Source of the DNA: a virus
Length of the DNA stretch: 37,806 nucleotides
IMG/VR virus record: IMGVR_UViG_3300010970_000056
Location: 1 to 37,806 of that record
Direction: 5' to 3' (one strand)
Below are positions 7,208-13,374 of the stretch, piece by piece. Position numbers and translations under genes: made by a program. The number at the start of each line of letters is the position of its first letter. Positions within the stretch are counted from its first letter, which is position 1. Under the pieces are notes generated by a model. It had not been told where the DNA came from. It saw only the letters and a list, made by a program, of their open reading frames with translations, and did no database searches.

Positions 7208-7390
7208 TTAAGCGTCTAAATCAATCAGACGCTGCAATGATTTGGTCAGTTCGCTGGCCCGCGCCATGCTGTCGCTTGTTCCGTCAATGAGAAATGCCGT
7301 AATCTTTTCCGAAAGCTCTATTACAGTGTCGCGGTAGGTTAGGCCTTCGCCGCGCAAAAAATCAAAAATGGTGTTGGTGTCGTTAGTCAT
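7208..7390 (-). CDS. Hypothetical first early protein, 60 aa
   Basis: First gene after the leftward promoter at 7421-7449 and therefore probably the earliest and most strongly expressed product on this strand. It is acidic and helical (MTNDTNTIFDFLRGEG, then TYRDTVIELSEKITAFL), ending SLQRLIDLDA. AAGGAGCAACTAAA before ATG at 7390 is a strong ribosome site. Small acidic first-early proteins of lytic phages often bind host enzymes, but nothing in the sequence identifies a target. Confidence 0.68.
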   Translation of the reverse strand: MTNDTNTIFDFLRGEGLTYRDTVIELSEKITAFLIDGTSDSMARASELTKSLQRLIDLDA

Positions 7391-7420
7391 TTTAGTTGCT
7401 CCTTGCTGTCTTGATACCCT

Positions 7421-7449
7421 CTTATATTACCCTCAAACTATAGTGTCAA
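7421..7449 (-). promoter_or_regulatory. Sigma70-type early promoter (leftward)
   Basis: On the - strand TTGACA (7444-7449), a 17-base spacer, then TATAAG (7421-7426): consensus -35, optimal spacing, five of six -10 bases. Transcription would begin about 7414, about 24 bases upstream of the first early start codon. It is the best promoter match I found in the window. Confidence 0.88.
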
Positions 7450-7491
7450 CAACAAATTGTGTTGCGATAAAAAAATATCGCTAGTTTGAGG
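7431..7491. repeat. Nested inverted repeats over the early promoter
   Basis: Outer arms CCTCAAACTA (7431-7440) and TAGTTTGAGG (7482-7491) are perfect inverted copies; the first lies inside the spacer of the early promoter. Between them GCGATA (7464-7469) and TATCGC (7476-7481) form an inner inverted repeat around six A. The arrangement suggests paired operator sites for a looping or dimeric regulator, or an A-tract upstream element. Confidence 0.55.
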
Positions 7492-7532
7492 ATAGCCTAA
7501 CTTTTAGCGCGCGTTTGAGGCGTAAATAAATC

Positions 7533-7541
7533 TGTGGATAA
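7533..7541 (+). other. DnaA box
   Basis: TGTGGATAA, the exact complement of the consensus TTATCCACA. A single 9-mer could occur by chance, but its position at the edge of the iteron region supports a role in host-initiator recruitment. Confidence 0.55.
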
Positions 7542-7638
7542 GTTATAAGGGCGAAATAGGCGAAATAGTCATTTGTTAGGCTATCAATTCAACCTAAATG
7601 ACTATTTTTAAATGGCTGAATTCTGCGCTTCTCCAGCC

Positions 7639-7656
7639 GATCTAGGCGATCTAGGC
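7639..7656 (-). repeat. Left iteron pair
   Basis: Two abutting copies of GATCTAGGC (7639-7647, 7648-7656), the reverse complement of the GCCTAGATC units to the right of the AT-rich stretch. They are followed by TATTGG, so the TAGGCTAT word also overlaps the second unit. Confidence 0.75.
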
Positions 7657-7745
7657 TATTGGATATGTAGTCACTTAAAGATAAAAAAATGATATATAGA
7701 ATATAACCTATACGGTTCGCGTTACTTCGCGGTGACTTGAAAACC

Positions 7746-7793
7746 GATAGCCTAGATCGCCTAGATCGCCTAGACTTGACGTTAACGTAAAGC
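7746..7793 (+). repeat. Long repeat copy A with iterons and near-palindrome
   Basis: GATA, two full GCCTAGATC units (7750-7767) plus a partial third (7768-7774), then CTTGACGTTAACGTAAAGC. Compared with copy B (7825-7863) it has one extra 9-bp iteron and one substitution (G for T) that breaks one pair of the 18-bp palindrome. Confidence 0.8.
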
Positions 7794-7824
7794 AATGACT
7801 CGGTTCGTCGCAGACTTGTAAGAG

Positions 7825-7863
7825 GATAGCCTAGATCGCCTAGACTTTACGTTAACGTAAAGC
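7825..7863 (+). repeat. Long repeat copy B with perfect 18-bp palindrome
   Basis: GATA, one full GCCTAGATC unit (7829-7837) plus a partial (7838-7844), then CTTTACGTTAACGTAAAG (7845-7862), a perfect 18-bp palindrome centred on GTTAAC. The 18-bp dyad is of a size suited to a dimeric DNA-binding protein. Confidence 0.8.
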
Positions 7864-8127
7864 TGCCCCATAGATTGTTGCAATTCATTCGCATTAGCAG
7901 CAGCAATATGTTTTTCTTAATGCGACTCATTAGCAATAAGCGAAAGGCCATCCAAGAATCTGCTATTGCGAATCATTCTCATCAGCGTCGAGCAGGGGGT
8001 GGGGGGTGGCAGGGCCGAGCGCCGCGTGACTGTCACGGTCACATACCGCAAACAATTTTTTTTATTTTAAATGTTATAACGCACACTGCATCAAAGCCTG
8101 TTGCGTATCTGCATCCAGTATATTAGT
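7864..8127. other. Non-coding leader before the terminase genes
   Basis: No convincing gene. It contains a G-rich tract (7995-8014) with runs of 5, 6, 2 and 3 G that could form a G-quadruplex. An interrupted dyad CGTGAC-T-GTCACG (8025-8037) is followed by a third GTCAC half-site (8038-8042). After a T-rich stretch comes TGTTATAAC (8072-8080), an extended -10 type sequence without a clear -35. The late promoter, and perhaps the packaging start site, should lie here, but neither can be fixed by eye. Confidence 0.45.
8072..8080 (+). promoter_or_regulatory. Possible late promoter (extended -10)
   Basis: TG-T-TATAAC matches an extended -10 element and would start transcription near 8087, about 40 bases before the terminase start. 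There is no recognisable TTGACA upstream, so this is weak. Confidence 0.3.
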
Positions 8128-8634
8128 ATGACGCCAATGACATTCTACTCCCTGCCATTCACACCAGAACGGACGCAAGCCACCGAGGCGCGGCTAGAGG
8201 CAATCTATGAAGCTGCCCGCTACGGCCTGAAGGGCGACAGCCTTGCGATGGCGGCTGGATTAACCCCGCGGCAGTTCCGCGTGCTGGCCGACGCAGACCC
8301 GCTGGTGGAGATGGCTGAGATCAAAGGTCGCACCGACGGCGAGTACACCGCGGCTAAGACGATGTACGAAGCAGCGCGCGATGGCGACAGCAAGGCTGCG
8401 CTGGAGATACTCAAGCATCAGCACGGCTGGGTAGCCAAGCAGCAGATCGACGTGAACATTGACCAACAGATAAGCATTACAGGCGCGCTGGAAAAAGCAC
8501 AGTCGCGCGTCATCGAAGGGCTGTACACTGAACTGCCCCGGCTAGAGGATAACACCCATGCAAGCACCGATATACTCAGCCCAAGACGAGATGGAATTGA
8601 TGGCGCGGCTGTGGTCGCCCAGCCTGAAGGATGA
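8128..8634 (+). CDS. Terminase small subunit
   Basis: A 168-residue protein directly before the large terminase. The N-terminal region (residues about 12-50) has a helix-turn-helix character (YGLKGDSLAMAAGLTPRQFR) used for pac/cos recognition. The middle is helical with AALEILKHQHGWVAKQQ, resembling the conserved Gly-Trp segment of many small terminases. The C-terminal 77 bases overlap the large subunit gene in another frame. Start choice is uncertain: a TTG at 8101 extends it by nine residues and an ATG at 8137 shortens it, and none has a clear ribosome site. Role is supported mainly by position plus the HTH. Confidence 0.8.
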   Translation: MTPMTFYSLPFTPERTQATEARLEAIYEAARYGLKGDSLAMAAGLTPRQFRVLADADPLVEMAEIKGRTDGEYTAAKTMYEAARDGDSKAALEILKHQHGWVAKQQIDVNIDQQISITGALEKAQSRVIEGLYTELPRLEDNTHASTDILSPRRDGIDGAAVVAQPEG

Positions 8635-10093
8635 TCCACTAGCTTTTGTCTTATATACATTCCCGTGGGGGCAGCAGGGTACGCCGCTGGAACATTTCCC
8701 CGGCCCGCGTAAATGGCAGCGTCAGATACTCGCCGACCTGCGCGACCACATCAAAGAAAACAACGGCAAGGTTGACTTCGACACAGCACGGTTGGCGATT
8801 GCGTCAGGCCGCGGTATCGGCAAGTCGGCACTGGTCTCATGGCTGGTGATATGGATGCTGTCGTCAAGGATCGGCAGCACGACCATCGTGTCGGCTAACT
8901 CTGAGGCGCAGCTACGCAGTGTCACATGGGCGGAAATTACCAAGTGGCTGGCGATGTCGCTCAACAGTCACTGGTTCGAGGTAGCCGCCACACGCATCAT
9001 GCCGGCCAAGTGGCTGACGGAACTGGTCGAGCGTGACCTGAAGAAAGGTACGCGCTACTGGTCAGTCGAGGGCCGGCTGTGGTCGGAAGAGAACCCTGAC
9101 GCCTACGCAGGGGTTCACAACTTCGATGGTGTGATGCTGATCTTCGACGAAGCCAGCGGCATACCTGACAGCATCTGGTCGGTGTCTGATGGTTTCTTCA
9201 CGGAAAATACGCCGCACCGCTTCCATCTGGCCTTCTCCAACCCGCGGCGCAACACCGGCTATTTCTACGAAACGTTCCACAGCAAACGGGCGTTCTGGAA
9301 TACCCGCGTCATTGATGCCCGCGATGTCGAGGGTACAGATAAAAACCTGTACCAGCGCATCATCGACGAGTACGGGCCAGACAGCTATCAAGCCAGTGTC
9401 GAAGTCTACGGTAATTTCCCGTCTGAAGGTGACGATCAGTTCATCGGCAGCAATCTGGTGGATGACGCTATGAAGCGGCCACCCATCAAAGATGACACAG
9501 CGCCCATCGTCATAGGCGTAGACCCTGCACGCTTCGGGGCTGACGCTACCGTCATCGCTGTGCGTCAAGGGCGTGACATCTTGGAATTGCGAAGACACCG
9601 CGGGGCAGACACGATGGAAGTGGCCGGATACGTCATCGACGCCATAGAACAGTTCAAGCCGGCACTGGTCTGCATCGACGAGGGCGGGCTAGGCGCAGGC
9701 GTCGTAGACCGGCTGAAAGAGCAACGGTACAAGATACGCGGCGTGAACTTCGGCAATAAGGCCAAGAACCAGATCATGTGGGGTAACAAGCGCGCAGAGA
9801 TGTGGGGGTCCATGCGGGATTGGCTCAAGACGGCGCACATCCCCTCAGATCGGTTCTTAAAGACAGACCTCATCAGCCCGCGCACCAAGCCTGACAGCAA
9901 GGGTACGCTGTTCCTCGAAAGCAAGAAGGACATGAAGTCACGCGGGCTGGCGTCACCAGACGCAGCAGACGCCATAGCGGTGACGTTCGCGTACCCTGTA
10001 GCTTCTAGAGACCCGCGACAAGGACGCGTTGACAGACGCACCACAAGCGGGTATTCTCCCGCTGGAATTTCTACATCATGGATGGGGTCATAA
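8558..10093 (+). CDS. terL: Terminase large subunit (ATPase and nuclease)
   Basis: Motor that translocates DNA into the prohead and cuts it. The ATPase domain shows a Walker A motif SGRGIGKS (residues 83-90) and Walker B VMLIFDEASGI (about 192-202), followed by an SNPRR coupling-type segment (about 228). The nuclease domain has RNase H-type acidic residues: VIGVDPARFGAD (about 317-328), CIDEGGLG (about 372) and SPDAADAIAV (about 466-475). At 511 residues the length fits the family. ATG at 8558 has AGAGGATAACACCC upstream and overlaps the small subunit gene, suggesting translational coupling. Confidence 0.96.
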   Translation: MQAPIYSAQDEMELMARLWSPSLKDDPLAFVLYTFPWGQQGTPLEHFPGPRKWQRQILADLRDHIKENNGKVDFDTARLAIASGRGIGKSALVSWLVIWMLSSRIGSTTIVSANSEAQLRSVTWAEITKWLAMSLNSHWFEVAATRIMPAKWLTELVERDLKKGTRYWSVEGRLWSEENPDAYAGVHNFDGVMLIFDEASGIPDSIWSVSDGFFTENTPHRFHLAFSNPRRNTGYFYETFHSKRAFWNTRVIDARDVEGTDKNLYQRIIDEYGPDSYQASVEVYGNFPSEGDDQFIGSNLVDDAMKRPPIKDDTAPIVIGVDPARFGADATVIAVRQGRDILELRRHRGADTMEVAGYVIDAIEQFKPALVCIDEGGLGAGVVDRLKEQRYKIRGVNFGNKAKNQIMWGNKRAEMWGSMRDWLKTAHIPSDRFLKTDLISPRTKPDSKGTLFLESKKDMKSRGLASPDAADAIAVTFAYPVASRDPRQGRVDRRTTSGYSPAGISTSWMGS

Positions 10094-10094
10094 T

Positions 10095-10319
10095 ATGCCT
10101 GCTGATAAATACGGTAAAAGCCTGTATAAAGCCGGGACTGTAAAGTCCGAAAAAGCCGCTATTGCTAACCGCGACCCAGCCCGCAAGGCAGCGGCCATTA
10201 AGATTATGGCGCGTGAAGGCACCACGCGCGGTCCTGAGATGATAAAGCCTGTCAAGGCGCCGCAAATCATCCGCACAACTGTGTCAATGAAGTCGTCACC
10301 TACTACAAAGCGCAAATAA
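10095..10319 (+). CDS. Small basic hypothetical protein, 74 aa
   Basis: Sits between terminase and portal, one base after the terminase stop. It is strongly basic (many Lys and Arg) and low in hydrophobics: MPADKYGKSLYKAGTVKSEK through KSSPTTKRK. The frame extends upstream to 10029 inside the terminase, but ATG 10095 directly follows the previous stop and is preferred. Comparable tiny lysine-rich proteins lie next to the portal gene in related phages, with no known role; DNA contact during packaging is only a guess. Confidence 0.72.
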   Translation: MPADKYGKSLYKAGTVKSEKAAIANRDPARKAAAIKIMAREGTTRGPEMIKPVKAPQIIRTTVSMKSSPTTKRK

Positions 10320-10322
10320 CTT

Positions 10323-12572
10323 ATGGTTGATCCTACAGGTATTAACAAGGTAGGCGACGTAGCTGACCGCGGTAGCGATCCGGCGAACACCCGCGGTGAC
10401 CCTGATACAATGGCTACCATGCGCCATCGGCTGCAAATGTCGATGGCTGCGTTTTCGGACAGCCGTGAAGACGAACTGGACGACCTGCGGTTCATGGCAG
10501 GCAGCCCTGACAACCAGTGGCAATGGCCTGCTGACGTGTTGGCGACCCGCGGTGCGGTGCAAGGCCAGACAATCAACGCACGGCCATGCCTGACGATCAA
10601 CAAGCTGCCGCAGCACGTCCGTCAGGTGACGAACGAGCAGCGCCAGAACCGCCCTGCGGGTAAGGTCATCCCTGTCGATGACAACGCTGATATTGAGGTA
10701 GCAGCGATCTTTGACGGCGTCGTGCGGCATATTGAGTATATGTCCGACGCTGACGTGGCCTACGACACGGCCTGCGACAACCAAGTGACCTACGGCGAAG
10801 GTTATATTCGCTTGATTACCGAGTATTGCAACGAAGAAACCTTCGACCAAGACGTCCGCATCATGCGCGTCCGCAACTCATTCTCAGTTTACATGGACCC
10901 TACGATCCAAGACCCATGCGGCGCTGACGCTGAGTGGTGTTTTGTCACGCAGGACATGACAAAAGAAGAATATGAGCGCGAATTTCCAGATGCAACGCCC
11001 ATTTCGTCGATTTTGTCCACCGCTGTGGGCGATGAAAGTATGTCGGCATGGCTCGACGAAGACACTATCCGCGTTGCGGAGTATTTTTACTACAAACGCA
11101 ACCGTGAAACGCTGAATTTGTACCCAGACAACGTCACTGCGTTCAAAAATACGCCAATGGATAAGCAATTACGCGCCATGTACGGCAAACCTGTCCGCAC
11201 ACGCGAAGTAGACCGCAAAAAAGTCATGTGGATGAAGACCAATGGCTATGATGTGCTGGACGAACGCGAGTGGCCGGGTAGCTGGATACCTGTGGTACGC
11301 GTCGTAGGTAACGAATTTGAGGTGCAAGGCCAGATTTACGTCTCAGGTCTGGTGCGGAACGCCAAAGACGCACAGCGTATGTACAACTATTGGACCAGCC
11401 AAGAGGCAGAAATGCTGGCGCTGGCACCAAAAGCGCCATTTATTGCCTATGGCGGCCAGTTTGAAGGCTACGAACAGCAGTGGAAGACCGCCAACACGAC
11501 CAACTGGCCGTATTTGGAAGTCAACCCAGACGTCACAGACGGCGCTGGGAACGTATTACCGCTTCCGCAGCGTGCAGCACCCCCGCTGCCGCAAACAGGG
11601 CTGATACAGGCTAAAATGGGCGCTGGCGAGGACATCAAGTCCACCACCGGCCAATATGACGCCTCGCTGGGCGCACAAGGCAACGAACGGTCTGCAAAAG
11701 CCATCACCGCACGCGAAAAGCAGGGCGATGTCGGCACGTACCACTATGTTGACAACCTTGCCCGTGCGATCCGCCACATCACCCGCCAGCTTGTCGATAT
11801 TATCCCTAAGATTTACGACACACAGCGCATTGCACGCATTATTGGCGTCGATGGGGAAGTCAGCATGGTCAAAATGGACCCAATGCAGGCCGAACCTGTC
11901 AAGGAAATTCGTGACCAAAATGGCGGTTTGATTGAAAAAATCTACAACCCGTCAATCGGTACATATGACGTTATGGTCACCACTGGCCCCGGCTACATGA
12001 CCAAGCGTCAAGAAGCACTCGACGCCATGTCAACGATCCTGCAATCCAACCCGCAGCTTTGGACTGTGGCCGGCGATTTGTTCATCAAGAACATGGATTG
12101 GCCCGGAGCGCAGGAAATGGCGAAGCGGTTCAAGAAAATCCTCGACCCGAAAGTCTTGGAAGAAGGCGATCAGTCGCCTGAAATCATGGCAGCCCAGCAG
12201 CAGATTGAAGCCCTGTCGCAAGAACTCAACCGCGTCTCTGACATCATGGAAAACATCCAAGATAGCGCAGAACAGCAGAAGATCGCCATCGACAAGTACA
12301 AGGCTGAAGTGCAGGCGTATGACGCTGAGACCAAGCGCATTTCTGCGGTACAGAACAGTATGTCACCTGAGCAAATTCAGGATATTGTCATGGGTACAAT
12401 CGCCGCGGCGATGGACACAGGCGATCTGATCGGCGGCGCGCCTGAGATGCGTGAGATGCCAGAGATGGACGAGCAAATGCCAGAAGCACCTGAAATGGGC
12501 GAACAGCCTGAGATGCCTATGGAAATGCCAGAGATGGAAATGCCAGAACAAGCCCCTGAAGGAATGATGTAA
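10323..12572 (+). CDS. Portal protein, P22 type
   Basis: A 749-residue protein, close to the 725 of P22 gp1. It forms the dodecameric head vertex through which DNA enters and leaves and on which terminase and tail assemble. Typical portal features include an early ELDDLRFMAGSPDNQW segment, RPCLTINKLPQHVRQVTNEQ (residues about 84-103), an aromatic wing region, KITR-like GERSAKAITAREKQGD (about 455-470), and a C-terminal helical barrel from about residue 600. The last 50 residues are an unusual Met/Pro/Glu-rich tail with repeated PEM. There is no strong ribosome site before ATG 10323, so it may rely on coupling to the upstream gene. Confidence 0.93.
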   Translation: MVDPTGINKVGDVADRGSDPANTRGDPDTMATMRHRLQMSMAAFSDSREDELDDLRFMAGSPDNQWQWPADVLATRGAVQGQTINARPCLTINKLPQHVRQVTNEQRQNRPAGKVIPVDDNADIEVAAIFDGVVRHIEYMSDADVAYDTACDNQVTYGEGYIRLITEYCNEETFDQDVRIMRVRNSFSVYMDPTIQDPCGADAEWCFVTQDMTKEEYEREFPDATPISSILSTAVGDESMSAWLDEDTIRVAEYFYYKRNRETLNLYPDNVTAFKNTPMDKQLRAMYGKPVRTREVDRKKVMWMKTNGYDVLDEREWPGSWIPVVRVVGNEFEVQGQIYVSGLVRNAKDAQRMYNYWTSQEAEMLALAPKAPFIAYGGQFEGYEQQWKTANTTNWPYLEVNPDVTDGAGNVLPLPQRAAPPLPQTGLIQAKMGAGEDIKSTTGQYDASLGAQGNERSAKAITAREKQGDVGTYHYVDNLARAIRHITRQLVDIIPKIYDTQRIARIIGVDGEVSMVKMDPMQAEPVKEIRDQNGGLIEKIYNPSIGTYDVMVTTGPGYMTKRQEALDAMSTILQSNPQLWTVAGDLFIKNMDWPGAQEMAKRFKKILDPKVLEEGDQSPEIMAAQQQIEALSQELNRVSDIMENIQDSAEQQKIAIDKYKAEVQAYDAETKRISAVQNSMSPEQIQDIVMGTIAAAMDTGDLIGGAPEMREMPEMDEQMPEAPEMGEQPEMPMEMPEMEMPEQAPEGMM

Positions 12573-12934
12573 TGACTTGCGCTGATTTTGTAGGGACACT
12601 GTTTCTGGCGCGTGATGTGGCTCACTCTACGCACCTGAACACACGCAGCTTCGCCAAGCACTCTGCGCTGAACACCTTTTACGACGAAATCATTGATTTA
12701 GCAGACAAATTTGCGGAAGCCTATCAAGGCAAATATGGCCTAATCGGTCCCATTTCGCTCATGACAGCCAAGAAAACCAACAACATTGTCGCGTTCCTAG
12801 AAGGTCAGCTAGACGAACTTGAGGAAATGCGGTATAAAGTCGTCGATAAAGATTGCACACCGCTACAGAACATTATCGACGAAATTTTTGGGTTGTACTA
12901 CTCAACCCTGTACAAACTCAAATTTTTGGCGTGA
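12572..12934 (+). CDS. Ferritin/Dps-like phage protein (DUF5856-like), 120 aa
   Basis: Starts on the portal stop as TAATG. The sequence FVGTLFLARDVAHSTHLNTR followed by FAKHSALNTFYDEIIDLADK and FAEAYQGKYG matches a conserved phage family that I recall as DUF5856. It has a four-helix, Dps/ferritin-like pattern with paired Glu and His (HSTHLNT, HSALNTFYDE). Function in phages is unknown; Dps-like folds bind metal or DNA. Its fixed place after the portal suggests a late or virion-associated role. Family assignment is from memory of the motif. Confidence 0.72.
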   Translation: MTCADFVGTLFLARDVAHSTHLNTRSFAKHSALNTFYDEIIDLADKFAEAYQGKYGLIGPISLMTAKKTNNIVAFLEGQLDELEEMRYKVVDKDCTPLQNIIDEIFGLYYSTLYKLKFLA

Positions 12935-12942
12935 GATAACAT

Positions 12943-13359
12943 ATGCCTACAGCTACCTATAATAAGTACACTGCTGCTATTGAGCCAATGCTTGAAGGCA
13001 TGAATGTCGGCACGGATACGTGGCGGATAGCATTGTCCAACACCATTAACGCTGGCGACACTACGTTTGTTTCAGGCACGACCGATCTGCCGACTAGCGG
13101 TGGCTATACTGCTGGCGGCGCTACGGTAGCGATTACGTCGGCATCGCAGACCGGCGGTGTGTTCAAGCTGGTGCTGGCTAGTCCGCCTGCATGGACGGCT
13201 ACAGGCGGCGGGTTTACGTTTAGGTACGCTATCATGTGGAACGGCACCACCAGCACGCCAGTAGCGTATTGGGATTACGGCGCCAGCCAAGCTGTAGCCG
13301 CGGGCGACACTGTGACCGTAACTCTCAGCGCAGCAAACGGCGTATTCCAAGCGTCGTAA
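12943..13359 (+). CDS. Hypothetical structural protein, 138 aa, beta-rich
   Basis: A Gly/Thr/Ala-rich, low-charge protein with alternating hydrophobic residues, typical of beta-sandwich virion proteins. It begins MPTATYNKYTAAIEPMLEGM and continues GTDTWRIALSNTINAGDTTF. The opening resembles a class of small phage tail or head-decoration proteins in which a target (here NKYTAAIEPMLEGMNVGTDTW) is followed by a Gly-rich beta body. First of a run of beta-rich genes reaching the tailspikes. Specific role unknown. Confidence 0.65.
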   Translation: MPTATYNKYTAAIEPMLEGMNVGTDTWRIALSNTINAGDTTFVSGTTDLPTSGGYTAGGATVAITSASQTGGVFKLVLASPPAWTATGGGFTFRYAIMWNGTTSTPVAYWDYGASQAVAAGDTVTVTLSAANGVFQAS

Positions 13360-13374
13360 CGCAAAGGCTAATTT

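Larger units (their letters stand above)
7464..7863. other. Candidate replication origin / control region (non-coding)
   Basis: About 400 non-coding bases between the leftward early promoter and the terminase genes. They hold a consensus DnaA box (7533-7541), two inverted-orientation iterons GATCTAGGC (7639-7656), an AT-rich tract (about 7676-7711), and right-hand iterons GCCTAGATC inside two long repeats (7746-7793 and 7825-7863). A related ATAGCCTA/TAGGCTAT word occurs around 7492, 7577, 7653, 7747 and 7826. Iterons in opposite orientation flanking an AT-rich unwinding stretch, next to a DnaA box, is a classic origin layout. A packaging (pac) or transcriptional control role is an alternative, because the small terminase gene lies next door. 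Confidence 0.6.

Noticed and set aside
7589-7795. 68-codon leftward open frame over the iteron region
   Set aside because: Its product is largely the translation of the repeats (RRSRRSR, LDRLDRL), with no ribosome site; the frame is an artefact of the iterons.
7639-7863. CRISPR-like repeat array
   Set aside because: The repeat unit is 9 bp and directly adjacent, without regular unique spacers; this is an iteron array.
7875-8126. 83-codon rightward open frame before the terminase genes
   Set aside because: No ribosome site, low-complexity product with a Gly run from the G-rich tract, and it covers the control region; not gene-like.
9062-9598. 178-codon leftward frame inside the terminase large subunit
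   Set aside because: Shadow of the terminase coding frame; no start signal or domain.
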